Assembly (NCBI RefSeq): GCF_024199945.1
Contig: NZ_JANADP010000001.1
Location: forward strand, 8,122,001-8,186,000
Length of the DNA: 64,000 nucleotides
Reading direction: 5' to 3'
DNA from: Bradyrhizobium sp. CCGUVB4N
Lineage (GTDB): Bacteria; Pseudomonadota; Alphaproteobacteria; Rhizobiales; Xanthobacteraceae
In this document: piece after piece, positions 8,378 through 17,140 of the stretch
Numbering within the stretch: position 1 is the stretch's first letter
Layout of the letters: the number at the start of each line of letters is the position of its first letter
Translations under genes and position numbers: made by a program
The notes under the pieces: generated by a model
The model's input: only the letters and a program-made list of their open reading frames with translations
Told to the model about the DNA's origin: nothing
Database searches by the model: none

Positions 8378-8886
8378 ATCTCGATCAATTCAAGCCGCAG
8401 ACGGTCTACACCATCTACATCGCAGCGACGCCGGAAAAGGTGTGGGAAGCGCTGACCTCGGCTGAGTTCAGCAAGCAATACTTCTTCGGCAATGCCGTGG
8501 AGGTCGAGCCGCGGCTCGGCGGCACATTCATCGTACGCACGCCTGACGGCGCGCTGCATATCAGCGGCGAGGTGCTCGCCTACGATCCGCCCCGCAAGCT
8601 CGCCGTGACATTCAACGTCAACTGGCCCGAGCTGATCGAGAAGTTGGGACCGACTCTCGTCACCTACGAGATCGAGCAGGCCGGCGACGCGGTGCGGCTC
8701 ACCATGAGCGAAGGCCACGATCGTCCGCTCAGCGATGATATTCTCGCCGGCGGTCGCTCGGGCTGGCCCGCGATCCTGTCCAGCCTCAAGAGCCTGCTCG
8801 AGACCGGCAAGCCGCTGGTGGTCAAGATGGGCCCGCCACAGCGGATGCTGGATGCGCTGAAGGCGATGGGGATCAAGACGCCGTAG
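8374..8886 (+). CDS. SRPBCC (AHSA1-like) domain protein, second copy
   Basis: A 170-residue homologue of the preceding protein: compare TIYIAATPEKVWEALTSAEF and SGWPAILSSLKSLLETGKP with the first copy. It is a tandem duplication that has diverged strongly in the central strands (GGTFIVRTPDGALHISGEV). The start is the ATGA overlap at 8374. It is the last gene of the ArsR-SRPBCC-SRPBCC operon. Ligand and role are unknown; the pair could form a heterodimer. Confidence 0.85.
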   Translation: MNLDQFKPQTVYTIYIAATPEKVWEALTSAEFSKQYFFGNAVEVEPRLGGTFIVRTPDGALHISGEVLAYDPPRKLAVTFNVNWPELIEKLGPTLVTYEIEQAGDAVRLTMSEGHDRPLSDDILAGGRSGWPAILSSLKSLLETGKPLVVKMGPPQRMLDALKAMGIKTP

Positions 8887-8900
8887 CACCAACTTCCGCT

Positions 8901-9027
8901 GTCGTCCCGGCGAAGGCCGGGACCCATAACCACAAGATTGAGTTTAGCAGACACTCGTGGTTCGGTACCCCGACCGTTCGCAATCGATAGATCCCGCGGT
9001 ATGGGTCCCGGCCTTCGCCGGGACGAC
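8901..9027. repeat. Palindromic intergenic repeat (27-bp inverted arms)
   Basis: The arm at 8901-8927 (starting GTCGTCCCGGCGAAGGCC) returns as a perfect inverted copy at 9001-9027. Each arm is itself able to form a hairpin (CCCGGC/GCCGGG). It lies between two convergent genes and can serve both as a dispersed repeat, of the kind common in Bradyrhizobium, and as a bidirectional terminator. Confidence 0.7.
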
Positions 9028-9034
9028 ACCGAGG

Positions 9035-9808
9035 TTACGGCACCGGCACGACCAGCCGCCGATAAAGATGCCACGTCGCATGCCCGAGCACGGGCAGCGT
9101 CACCACCAACCCGAGAAAATACGGCAGCGCCGAGACGATCAACAGCATCACGATCACCGCCGCCCAGCCGATCATCGGCAGCGGGCTGGTCACCACCGCG
9201 CGCACACTCGTCACCATGGCCGTGACGAAATCGACCTCGCGATCGAGCAGCAGCGGAAATGACACGACGGTCAACGAAAACAGAATCAGCGACAGCGCCG
9301 CCCCCACCGCGTTGCCGATCGCCAGGAACAGCAGGCCCTCGTTCGTGGTCAGCACCACTGTCATGAATTCCTGCAGGCTCGAGAACGAGGCGTGCAGGCC
9401 GAGCAGCAGCGCGATCAGAAGCCGGACCTGGTACATCCAGATCACGAACACGAACAGCGTGACGAAGGCCATCCAGCCGATCTCGCTGCGCGAGCGTATC
9501 GCCGACCAGATCGCGCCGAAGGAGATCGGCTCGCCGCGCTCGCGGCGGCGGCTCACCTCATAGAGCCCGATCGCCACGAATGGCCCGATCAGCGCAAAGC
9601 CGGCGGCCAAGGGATAAACCAGATAGATCATGCCGAAGGCGGTGAGGCAGAGCATGATGGAGATGCCGCCGGCAGCATAAAGCGCGCCGAAGCAAAGTCC
9701 GTAAAGCGGCAGCGCCTGGAAATCGCGCAGGCCCTCGACCAGCGCCTCGGCAATGTCGGTCGCCGCAACGGGACGCACCACTGGATCGACCTTGCCCGAG
9801 ATGGACAT
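9035..9808 (-). CDS. DUF2189 integral membrane protein
   Basis: A 257-residue protein with about six membrane helices (for example YAAGGISIMLCLTAFGMIYL, IGWMAFVTLFVFVIWMYQV, MIGWAAVIVMLLIVSALPYF). The start ATG at 9808 has GGAGGGAGCTG in front. The conserved family block is WLALRDFQ-like here as EGLRDFQALPLYGLCFGALYA, followed by GPFVAIGLYEVSRRRERGEP, which places it in DUF2189. Function unknown; it is monocistronic and divergent to the histidine kinase across 241 bases. Confidence 0.8.
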   Translation of the reverse strand: MSISGKVDPVVRPVAATDIAEALVEGLRDFQALPLYGLCFGALYAAGGISIMLCLTAFGMIYLVYPLAAGFALIGPFVAIGLYEVSRRRERGEPISFGAIWSAIRSRSEIGWMAFVTLFVFVIWMYQVRLLIALLLGLHASFSSLQEFMTVVLTTNEGLLFLAIGNAVGAALSLILFSLTVVSFPLLLDREVDFVTAMVTSVRAVVTSPLPMIGWAAVIVMLLIVSALPYFLGLVVTLPVLGHATWHLYRRLVVPVP

Positions 9809-10049
9809 CAGCTCCCTCCGCAGAAGCGCGATCTTCCGTTGCGCTCAAACCGCGATATTAGCGCCGCTGCGTACACACGCAACTTGACGCCCGATAACGG
9901 GATGATTGTGGCGACGCGGCAATGCACGCGCAGCGAAATCTTGACCATCGGTACGATTTTCCAGCCGATGGCTATGGACTGCGCAGACGATCGTGCCGCA
10001 GATTGTACCTCCAAACAAATACGCGCGAAGAGCGGACCCGCCCCCACCG

Positions 10050-12278
10050 ATGAGCCTGCGTACCCGGTTACTGATCCTCGTCATCGCGGCCATGCTGGTG
10101 CCGGCATGCCTCGTTGGCTTGCGCTTCGTGCAGAATCGCACCAGCGAGATCAACGCGGCCCTGGCCAATCTGGCCGCGTCCGCCGACGATATTGCAAGCG
10201 ATCTGGAAGAGAAGATTCAGGGCACCGCTCAGCTTCATTACGGCCTCGCCCGTGCCCGCGACCTCGACACGCGCGACAAGGCGGCATGCTCTGCGTTCCT
10301 GTCCGATGTGCGCGAAGAGTACCCGCAGTTCACCGGCATTTTGACCATCGATCCCGATGGCAGTCTGTTCTGCGACTCGCTCCGGACCAACCGTACGCTC
10401 GACCTGAACGATCGCGCCTATTTCAGGCAAGCGAAGGTCTCGCAGGGTGTCGTCGCGGTGGAGCCGGTGTTCGGCCGCCTGACCGGACTATCGGTGCTCC
10501 AGATCGCCTACCCCGTGCGATCCGATGCCGGCGTGCTGAAATTCGTGCTGCTGGCTTCGTTCAACCTGAACAAATTCGCGGAATTTCACGACAAGCGTTT
10601 GCTCGCCGAAAAGGAGATCCTGTTCGTCGACAGCAAGGGCACGGTGCTGGTCGCACCGAGGGGAGGTGACTGGAGCGAGCCCGTCGGCGCGTCAATCGCC
10701 GGTTCCGACTTGTTCCGCTTCGCTGTAACACCCGATGGTCAGGCGTCCCGCGAGGTGACCGATCGCGAGGGCCGCACGCAAGTCTGGGCCGTCGCGCGCT
10801 CGCCGTCGATCCGCAAGGCCGGCCTCTATGTCATGGTCGGACGCTCCAAGGACGGACTGGTCGCGGCAGCGAACCGCCGGCTCTACGAAGACATGGCGAT
10901 CCTCGCGGTGGCCTCGCTGCTGCTGCTCGCCGGCATCTGGATCCTTGCGACCGTCGGCGTCGGGCGCCAGGTCGGACGGCTCGCCGCAATGGCAAAGCGG
11001 CTCGGGCTTGGCGATCTCAGCGCGCGCATTCCGCCGCCGCATCCGAGCGGCGAGCTTGGTGGATTGATGGCCCTGCTCAACGGCACCGCCGAGTCGCTGG
11101 AGCAGCAACGCGCGGCCATCGCTGACCTCAGCCACAAGCTCAGCCAGTCCCAGAAAATGGAGGCCATGGGCCAGCTCACCGGCGGCGTGGCGCACGATTT
11201 CAACAATCTCCTCACCGTCATTCTCGGCAACTCCGAGCATCTGGCCGACCGGCTGGCGGGCAACAAGGAATTGCAGCGGATCGCCGGCGATATCGCGACC
11301 GCCGCCGAGCGCGGCTCCGACCTGACACGCAGCCTGCTCGCCTTCGCGCGCAAGCAGCCGCTTCGGCCAAGAGAGATCGACATTGCCGAGAAAGTCGTCG
11401 GCATGGAGCAGCTGTTGCGCCGGTCGCTCGGCGAGCACATCGAGTGCAGCTTCGCGTTCGGAACGGATCTGTGGCTGACCAGTGTCGATCCCGGCCAGCT
11501 GGCAACCGCCCTGCTCAACCTCGTGCTCAACGCGCGCGATGCGATGCCCGACGGCGGCAGATTGACGGTCGAGGTACGCAACAACTCGCTCGGCCCATCC
11601 GACCTCGACGTCAACGGCGAGCCGCGCCCCGGCGACTACGTCATGGTGGCCGTGACCGATACCGGCAGCGGTATGGAAGCCGACGTCGCCAGCCGCGCGT
11701 TCGAGCCGTTTTTCACCACCAAGGAGGTCGGCAAGGGCACCGGCCTCGGCCTGAGCATGGTCTACGGGTTTGCGCAGCAGTCCGGCGGACTCGTACAGTT
11801 GCAGTCCGAGCCGGGGCAAGGCAGCGTCGTGAGGCTGTTCTTCCCCCGTATCGCCTCGGTGTTGAACGAGGACCCGGCTCCCGCAGAACAGATCATCGCG
11901 CCCGACGGAAGCGAGACCGTTCTCGTGGTCGAGGACGACGACATGGTGCGGGCCTATGTCGAGAGCGAGCTGAGGACGCTCGGCTATCGCGTCATCGCGA
12001 CGTCGAACGGGCCGGCGGCGCTGGACGTGCTGCGCCAGCCCGGCGATATCCATCTGTTGTTCACCGACGTCGTGATGCCCGGCGGCATGTTTGGACCGGA
12101 GCTTGCGCGGCAGGCAACCGCGTTGAGGCCGGATCTCAAAGTGCTCTTCACCTCCGGCTATAGCCAAAATCCCGTCAAGACGCCCGACGGGGTCGACGCC
12201 CGCATTCTGACCAAGCCGTTCAAGCGGCAGGATCTTGCCGCGATGCTGCGGTCCGCCCTGTCGGCGCCGACGCGCTAG
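10050..12278 (+). CDS. Membrane hybrid histidine kinase (Cache-like sensor, HAMP, HisKA, HATPase, receiver)
   Basis: About 742 residues from MSLRTRLLILVIAAMLV. Order of parts: first membrane helix (about 6-25), periplasmic Cache-like sensor (about 30-275, with DRAYFRQAKVSQG and a PVRSDAG strand), second membrane helix (about 285-305), HAMP-like linker, HisKA with phosphorylated His near residue 381 in GGVAHDFNNLL, ATPase domain with NLVLNARDAMP and GTGLGLSMVYG, and a C-terminal receiver with Asp near 673 in LLFTDVVMPGG. This architecture is common for orphan kinases of rhizobia. No separate response regulator lies next to it, so the receiver may relay to a distant partner or tune the kinase. 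The stop overlaps the convergent gene by four bases. Confidence 0.9.
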   Translation: MSLRTRLLILVIAAMLVPACLVGLRFVQNRTSEINAALANLAASADDIASDLEEKIQGTAQLHYGLARARDLDTRDKAACSAFLSDVREEYPQFTGILTIDPDGSLFCDSLRTNRTLDLNDRAYFRQAKVSQGVVAVEPVFGRLTGLSVLQIAYPVRSDAGVLKFVLLASFNLNKFAEFHDKRLLAEKEILFVDSKGTVLVAPRGGDWSEPVGASIAGSDLFRFAVTPDGQASREVTDREGRTQVWAVARSPSIRKAGLYVMVGRSKDGLVAAANRRLYEDMAILAVASLLLLAGIWILATVGVGRQVGRLAAMAKRLGLGDLSARIPPPHPSGELGGLMALLNGTAESLEQQRAAIADLSHKLSQSQKMEAMGQLTGGVAHDFNNLLTVILGNSEHLADRLAGNKELQRIAGDIATAAERGSDLTRSLLAFARKQPLRPREIDIAEKVVGMEQLLRRSLGEHIECSFAFGTDLWLTSVDPGQLATALLNLVLNARDAMPDGGRLTVEVRNNSLGPSDLDVNGEPRPGDYVMVAVTDTGSGMEADVASRAFEPFFTTKEVGKGTGLGLSMVYGFAQQSGGLVQLQSEPGQGSVVRLFFPRIASVLNEDPAPAEQIIAPDGSETVLVVEDDDMVRAYVESELRTLGYRVIATSNGPAALDVLRQPGDIHLLFTDVVMPGGMFGPELARQATALRPDLKVLFTSGYSQNPVKTPDGVDARILTKPFKRQDLAAMLRSALSAPTR

Positions 12279-12715
12279 CGGGACACCAGCAGCACCGCCA
12301 CGCCGAGATTGGCCGCGAACAGCGCCGCATCGATGACGAAGATCCTGAGCATCGGGCCTTTCAGCACGGGCCAGTAAGCCACGCCGACGCGGCCGCCGCG
12401 CATCAGCACCGGAAGGTTATAGGCGAACTGGCTGAAGTGGCAGGCCGCAAAGAACAGGAACAGCGCAAGCTGCGCCTCGACCGGCTGGAAGAAGAGTGGA
12501 CGCACGGCCAGCAGATACAGCGAGAGCAGGCCGATCGGCAGATTGATCCCGCCGAGAAACGCCACGCTGGCCGCCAAGGTCGGCGCGATGGGATTGCCGC
12601 GCTCCTCGCGCGGCAGGAGGATCTTCAGCGTGTTGGCTTGCGCGATGCTGAACTGGATGAAGGCGCCGCCGAACCAGAGCGCGTTGAGGAGCAGAACAAA
12701 ATCGGAGAGGTGCAT
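12275..12715 (-). CDS. Small membrane protein of unknown function
   Basis: About 146 residues with four predicted membrane helices (DFVLLLNALWFGGAFIQF, AASVAFLGGINLPIGLLSLYLL, QLALFLFFAACHFSQFAYNL, MLRIFVIDAALFAANLGVAVLL). It directly follows the NTF2-like gene; starts at 12721 (ATGA overlap with that gene) or 12715 (GGAA seven bases before) are both possible. The cluster with MarR, acyl-CoA synthetase and epoxide hydrolase suggests a shared physiological role, but no function is recognised. Confidence 0.7.
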   Translation of the reverse strand: MHLSDFVLLLNALWFGGAFIQFSIAQANTLKILLPREERGNPIAPTLAASVAFLGGINLPIGLLSLYLLAVRPLFFQPVEAQLALFLFFAACHFSQFAYNLPVLMRGGRVGVAYWPVLKGPMLRIFVIDAALFAANLGVAVLLVSR

Positions 12716-12717
12716 GA

Positions 12718-13086
12718 TCATTTTCCGTAGAAGGCTTCGCTGCGCATCACGCGACCCGCATCGTCGAAATCCATGAACTCGCTGGCTCTGACATCGCCGA
12801 GCTGCCACCACACCGTGAGGCGCTTGATCGCCTCGTCCCAGCTCCAGGCCAAAATCTTCAGGTCCGCACTTTGGATGTGACCATAGGCCTCACGCCAATA
12901 GGCGCGGATATTCTCGGCACCCGTGACAATTGGCGAACCGGTCAACGACAGCGCCAGAGGACTGCGCATCTGCGCATCGTCGGCGAAATGCGCGACGACG
13001 GCGTCGATATCGACCTTGCACCAGTTTGCGCACCACGCCGCGACAAAGCGTTCGGCGGCGGCACGATCCATTGTCTGTGCGCCCAT
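12718..13086 (-). CDS. NTF2/SnoaL-like protein
   Basis: About 122 residues beginning MGAQTMDRAAAERFVAAWCANWCKVDIDAVVAHFADDAQM, the typical opening of the SnoaL-like/NTF2 cone fold, ending with a WWQLGDVRASEFMDFD strand. The ATG at 13086 has GGGGGAGGG upstream. Proteins of this fold are small enzymes or binding proteins for hydrophobic molecules. It lies behind a possible MarR operator and is probably co-transcribed with the membrane protein downstream. Confidence 0.75.
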   Translation of the reverse strand: MGAQTMDRAAAERFVAAWCANWCKVDIDAVVAHFADDAQMRSPLALSLTGSPIVTGAENIRAYWREAYGHIQSADLKILAWSWDEAIKRLTVWWQLGDVRASEFMDFDDAGRVMRSEAFYGK

Positions 13087-13140
13087 GACGCGGCCCTCCC
13101 CCGGTTCGTTGCCGGGAAAGTGGCAAAGCTCGCGGCTCAT

Positions 13141-13155
13141 GTCAACTATATTGAC
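13141..13155. promoter_or_regulatory. Possible MarR operator
   Basis: GTCAACTATATTGAC is a perfect inverted repeat (5-base arms, 5-base centre) in the gap between marR-like and NTF2-like genes. On the minus strand the site includes TTGACA, a possible -35 box for the NTF2-like gene, so binding would block that promoter. The neighbouring MarR protein is the natural candidate binder; this is inference. Confidence 0.45.
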
Positions 13156-13166
13156 TTGACGGCCTG

Positions 13167-13634
13167 TCAGTTGTTGTCGGCGATCGTCTCCATGACCGCC
13201 ATCCATGCCGCCGCGCCTCGCGTCCCGACCCGATCAAACGCCTCGCGCATCACCTTGCGTTCGTGGCCCGACGCGGTCTGCTCGATACGTTTCCCGGCTT
13301 CGGTCAGCCGCAAGAGCTTCGAGCGATGCTGCTCGGGCGACCGCTGCGATGTCACGAGCTTGCGCTCCAGCAATAGATTGAGCGGCCGGTTCAGGGCCTG
13401 CTTGGAAATGCCGAGGATTTCGATCAGCGATCCGATGGCGATGTCGGGCTGACGCGCCACCACGTAGAGGATGCGATGGTGCGAGCGCGACAGGCCCTGC
13501 TTGGCGAGATAGTCGTCGGCCTCGAGCGTCATCCCACGCCAGCCGTAATACATCAGCTCCAGCGCCGCATCGAGATCGTGCAGCTTGGTAAGGGAGGCGC
13601 GGTGCAGCCCCGCGGCTTGAGACGTCTTTGGCAT
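13167..13634 (-). CDS. MarR-family transcriptional regulator
   Basis: A 155-residue winged-helix protein. The DNA-binding part is HHRILYVVARQPDIAIGSLIEILGISKQALNRPLNLLLERKLV, with a wing at SQRSPEQHRSKLLRLTEAG. It starts nine bases after the stop of the acyl-CoA synthetase gene, so it belongs to the same transcript as epoxide hydrolase and synthetase. MarR proteins usually repress nearby catabolic or efflux genes and are released by small aromatic or acyl-CoA ligands, which would fit this operon. Confidence 0.85.
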   Translation of the reverse strand: MPKTSQAAGLHRASLTKLHDLDAALELMYYGWRGMTLEADDYLAKQGLSRSHHRILYVVARQPDIAIGSLIEILGISKQALNRPLNLLLERKLVTSQRSPEQHRSKLLRLTEAGKRIEQTASGHERKVMREAFDRVGTRGAAAWMAVMETIADNN

Positions 13635-13643
13635 TCCTGGAAG

Positions 13644-15254
13644 CTACCCCCTCGCCCGCAGCTCACGCCGCAGCACCTTGCCGGTCGCCGTCATCGGCAA
13701 GGTCTCGGCGAATTCGACGAAGCGCGGATATTCATGCGCCGCAAGCTGCACTTTCACGAATTCCTGGATCTCGCGCGCGAGCGTATCGCCCGCCACAAAA
13801 CCCGGGCGCAGCACGATCCAGGCCTTGATCGATTCCGTCCGGATCGGATCGGGAATGCCGACCACGGCGGCCATCGCCACCGACGGATGCTTCATCAGCG
13901 TGTGCTCGATCTCGGACGGGCCGACGCGGTAGCCGGCGGTGGTGATGACGTCGTCCTCGCGGCTGACGTACCAGAAATAGCCGTCTTCGTCCTGCACGCC
14001 GAGATCGCCGGTGAGCAGAAACGCGCCGGCATATTTCTTCGCCGTCGCCTCGGGATTGCGCCAGTATTCGAGCATGGTCACGGGGCATGGCTGGCGCACG
14101 CCGATGATGCCGCGCTGCCCGTGTGGCTGCTCCTCGCCCTTGTCATTGACGATACGGACATCAAAACCCGGCGTCGCCTTGCCCATCGAGCCCGGGCGGA
14201 TCGGAAACAGGTTCGCGTTGTTGCCGATCACCAGATTGCACTCGGTCTGGCCGAACACTTCATGGGCGTCGACGCCAAAGGTCTCGCGCACCCAGCCGAG
14301 CAACTCACCGCCGAGCGATTCGCCGCCGGTAAAAATGCTGCGCAGCTTGACGCCCGCATGTTTCACGCCGGCCTGCCGCATCAGCTTCAGCGCGGTCGGC
14401 GGCAGGAAGACGTTGCGCACGCCGAGATCGGCCATCATCTGCATCGCCGCCTGCGGCTCGAATTTTCGCGCCCGATGGCCGACCAGCGGGATGCCGTGAT
14501 ACCAGAACGCGAACAGGCCGTTGACGAGACCGCCGATCCAGGCCCAGTCCGCCGGCGTCCACATCAGGTCGCCGGGCCGCGGCAGGAAGTTGTGGCACAT
14601 CTCGACATTCGGGAGATGGCCGAGCACGACGCGATGCGCATGCAATGCGCCCTTCGGATTACCTGTCGTGCCGGAGGTGTAGATGATCAGTGCGGGATCA
14701 TCGGGGGAGGTGTCGACGGTCGCGAAGTCCTCGGACGCGGTTTCGATCGCCGACCAGAACGGCTTTGCGCCGGCGTGGACGGCGCCGCTCGTGACATAGA
14801 TGTCCTGCAAATAGGGCAGCCGATCGCGGATCTTCGTGAGCTTGTCCCAGCCCGCCTCATCAGTGATGATCGCCTTCGCTTGCGAATTCGCCAGGCGGAA
14901 TTCCAGCGCGTCCTCACCGAACAGCGCGAAGAGCGGAATCGAGATCAGGCCGGCGCGGAACGCCGCCATATGCACGATCGGCAGCTCCAGCGATTGCGAC
15001 AGGAACACCGCAACGCGGTCGCCGCGCGTGAGCCCGTCCGCCGTCAGCACATTGGCGAAACGGCGCGACATCTCCGCGACCTCGTCGAAGGAGGTGCGTG
15101 TGGTGGCGCCGTTCTCGTCGACATAGACCAGCGCGAGACGACCGCTGCCGTCGGCATGACGATCGCAGCACGCCTCCGCCATGTTGAAGCGCGCCGGGAT
15201 GTCCCAGCGGAAGTTGCGGATGAGTTCGTCGTAGGTTGCGGCTTCCGTGAGCAT
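13644..15254 (-). CDS. AMP-forming acyl-CoA synthetase
   Basis: About 536 residues from MLTEAATYDELIRNFRWDIP. The AMP-binding signature IIYTSGTTGNPKGA, the FGQTECNLV adenine-site motif, TGDLGVQDEDGYFWYVSREDD and the C-terminal catalytic lysine in TATGKVLRREL are all present. The enzyme activates a carboxylic acid to the CoA thioester through an acyl-adenylate. The N-terminal part resembles medium-chain or acetyl-CoA-synthetase-like rhizobial enzymes. It follows the epoxide hydrolase gene by ten bases and precedes marR by nine, indicating one operon for uptake of an acid or epoxide-derived substrate. Confidence 0.88.
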   Translation of the reverse strand: MLTEAATYDELIRNFRWDIPARFNMAEACCDRHADGSGRLALVYVDENGATTRTSFDEVAEMSRRFANVLTADGLTRGDRVAVFLSQSLELPIVHMAAFRAGLISIPLFALFGEDALEFRLANSQAKAIITDEAGWDKLTKIRDRLPYLQDIYVTSGAVHAGAKPFWSAIETASEDFATVDTSPDDPALIIYTSGTTGNPKGALHAHRVVLGHLPNVEMCHNFLPRPGDLMWTPADWAWIGGLVNGLFAFWYHGIPLVGHRARKFEPQAAMQMMADLGVRNVFLPPTALKLMRQAGVKHAGVKLRSIFTGGESLGGELLGWVRETFGVDAHEVFGQTECNLVIGNNANLFPIRPGSMGKATPGFDVRIVNDKGEEQPHGQRGIIGVRQPCPVTMLEYWRNPEATAKKYAGAFLLTGDLGVQDEDGYFWYVSREDDVITTAGYRVGPSEIEHTLMKHPSVAMAAVVGIPDPIRTESIKAWIVLRPGFVAGDTLAREIQEFVKVQLAAHEYPRFVEFAETLPMTATGKVLRRELRARG

Positions 15255-15264
15255 GGGCTTGATC

Positions 15265-16401
15265 CTACCGCACGGTCGCGAAGAACTTGCGGACATCGCG
15301 CACGAACAGCTCCGGCTGCTCGAATGCGGCGAAATGCCCACCCTTGTCCATCTCGCTCCAGTGGGTGATGTTGGAAAAATTCGGCTCCATCCAGCGCCGC
15401 ACCGGCGTGATGATCTCCTTGGGGAACACCGCAACACCGGTCGGCACCTTCACGGCCGGCGTCGTCCGGCGCCTGCCAAAGCTCTCCCAATAGAGCCGCG
15501 CCGAGGAAGTCGCCGTCTCCGTTGTCCAGTAGAGCATGACGTTGTCGAGCAGCTCGTCCTTGTCAAAGATGTTTTCGGGGTGGCCGTCGCAATCGGTCCA
15601 GGCCCAGAATTTCTCCAGGATCCAGGCCGCCTGCCCACTCGGCGAATCCGTCAAGCCGTAGCCCAGCGTCTGCGGCCGCGTCGATTGCTGCTTGGAATAG
15701 CCGGAGTCGAGATCGACGTAATGCTTGAGCCCCGCAAGCGCGCGCTTCTCTTCCGCCGTCGGCTCACCCTCGACCTTCGGCGCGGCGTTGAAGGCGAGCG
15801 TGATGTGGATGCCGGCGCAATGCTCCGCGTCCTGCGCGCCGAGCGAGGTCGTCACCGCCGAGCCCCAGTCGCCGCCTTGCGCGCCGTAACGCGCGTAACC
15901 CAACCGGTCCATCAACTTCGCCCAGGTCGCCGCGATGCGGTCGACGCCCCAGCCGGTGGTTTTGGGTTTGGCCGAGAAGCCGAAGCCCGGCAGCGAGGGG
16001 CAGACCACATGGAAGGCATCCGCCGGATTGCCGCCATGCGCGGCGGGATCGGTCAGCGGCGCGATCACCTTCTGGAATTCGACGATCGAGCCGGGCCAGC
16101 CATGGGTGATGATCAGCGGCAGCGCGGCCGGCTCTTTCGAGCGGGCATGCAGGAAGTGGATGTCGAGCCCGTCGATCTCGGTGGTGAACTGATCGAAGCG
16201 GTTGAGTTTTGCTTCGCGCGCCCGCCAGTCGTAGCCATCCGCCCAATAGGCGCAGATCTCCCGGATCCATTTCAGCGGCGCGCCCTGGCTCCAATCATCT
16301 ACCAGTTCCGCTTCCGGCCAGCGCGTGCGGGCGAGACGTGATTTGAGGTCGGCGAGGATGTCGTCGTTGATCGCGATGCGAAACGGTCTGATGGCGGTCA
16401 T
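15265..16401 (-). CDS. Epoxide hydrolase (alpha/beta-hydrolase fold, EHN domain)
   Basis: About 378 residues. The N-terminal EHN region starts MTAIRPFRIAINDDILADLKSRLARTRWPE and the alpha/beta-hydrolase core has the oxyanion motif HGWPGS, the nucleophile Asp in AQGGDWGSAV and the catalytic His in DKGGHFAAFEQPE. This is the microsomal-type epoxide hydrolase layout, which opens epoxides to diols via an ester intermediate. The ATG at 16401 has GGGAGG eight bases upstream. First gene of the operon with the acyl-CoA synthetase and MarR regulator. Confidence 0.88.
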   Translation of the reverse strand: MTAIRPFRIAINDDILADLKSRLARTRWPEAELVDDWSQGAPLKWIREICAYWADGYDWRAREAKLNRFDQFTTEIDGLDIHFLHARSKEPAALPLIITHGWPGSIVEFQKVIAPLTDPAAHGGNPADAFHVVCPSLPGFGFSAKPKTTGWGVDRIAATWAKLMDRLGYARYGAQGGDWGSAVTTSLGAQDAEHCAGIHITLAFNAAPKVEGEPTAEEKRALAGLKHYVDLDSGYSKQQSTRPQTLGYGLTDSPSGQAAWILEKFWAWTDCDGHPENIFDKDELLDNVMLYWTTETATSSARLYWESFGRRRTTPAVKVPTGVAVFPKEIITPVRRWMEPNFSNITHWSEMDKGGHFAAFEQPELFVRDVRKFFATVR

Positions 16402-16467
16402 CGGTTGCCTCCCGATTGTTTCTGTCGGGAGAGAGTAGACCGGATCGCCACAACAACAAAGGCGTCC

Positions 16468-16645
16468 ATCCTCCCCTGGAGGGGGAGGATCGGTTCGCAT
16501 GGAGCGAAGCGCAATGCGAACCGAGGTGGGGTGATCTTTCCACACGAGCGGTACCCGAGTGGAGAGATCACCCCACCCCGCTCGCGCTTCGCGCGATCGA
16601 CCCACGAGCGAGCTCCGCTCGTCTCGGACCCCTCCAGGGGAGGGT
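16468..16645. repeat. Cluster of palindromic repeats
   Basis: Several nested hairpins fill the gap between two genes read in the same direction: ATCCTCCCC (16468-16476) with GGGGAGGAT (16482-16490), CGGTTCGCAT (16491-16500) with ATGCGAACCG (16514-16523), and GGTGGGGTGATCT (16525-16537) with AGATCACCCCACC (16565-16577). A CCCCTCCAGGGG stretch follows. It looks like a dispersed palindromic repeat of the host and no gene is seen in it. Confidence 0.65.
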
Positions 16646-16651
16646 AAGAGG

Positions 16652-17107
16652 CTAGCCCGACAGTGCCGACTTCACGAGACCAGATGCCTTGCCAAAGTCC
16701 ATCTGGCCGGCGTACTTCGCGCGCAACGCGGCGATCACCTTGCCCATGTCCTTCATGCCGGCGGCACCGGTTTCGGTGATGGCGCCCGCAATCGCCTTCT
16801 TCACCTCGTCGTCCGACATCTGCTTCGGCAAGTACGCCGAGATGACCGCGATCTCGTCGCGCTCCTGGGCTGCGAGCTCGGCGCGGCCGCCCTTGTCGTA
16901 GAGCTCGACCGACTCCTGGCGCTGCTTGATCATCTTCTGGAAGACGCCGAGCAAATCGGCGTCCGACAGCGGCGGCTTGCCGTTGCCGCGCGCTTCGATA
17001 TCGGCATTCTTGATGGTCGAATTGACCATGCGCAGCGTGGACAGCTTGCGCTCGTCCTTGGCCTTCATGGCCTCCTTGACCGCATTGTTGATGTCGTCGC
17101 GCAGCAT
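16652..17107 (-). CDS. GatB/YqeY domain protein
   Basis: A 151-residue protein starting MLRDDINNAVKEAMKAKDERKLSTLRMVNSTIKNADIEAR, the typical YqeY opening, with the helical tail ETGAAGMKDMGKVIAALRAKYAGQMDFGKASGLVKSAL. The tail domain is shared with the GatB subunit of the tRNA amidotransferase, where it contacts tRNA. In many alphaproteobacteria yqeY is beside carA and dnaG as here, but its exact role is not established. Confidence 0.9.
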   Translation of the reverse strand: MLRDDINNAVKEAMKAKDERKLSTLRMVNSTIKNADIEARGNGKPPLSDADLLGVFQKMIKQRQESVELYDKGGRAELAAQERDEIAVISAYLPKQMSDDEVKKAIAGAITETGAAGMKDMGKVIAALRAKYAGQMDFGKASGLVKSALSG

Positions 17108-17140
17108 GATGGTGATCCCTTCGAGTATCCGACGCCTGAT

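Noticed and set aside
13476..15368. Open frame of 630 residues on the plus strand opposite the acyl-CoA synthetase and marR genes
   Set aside because: Antisense to two conserved genes with intact motifs; no motif of its own.
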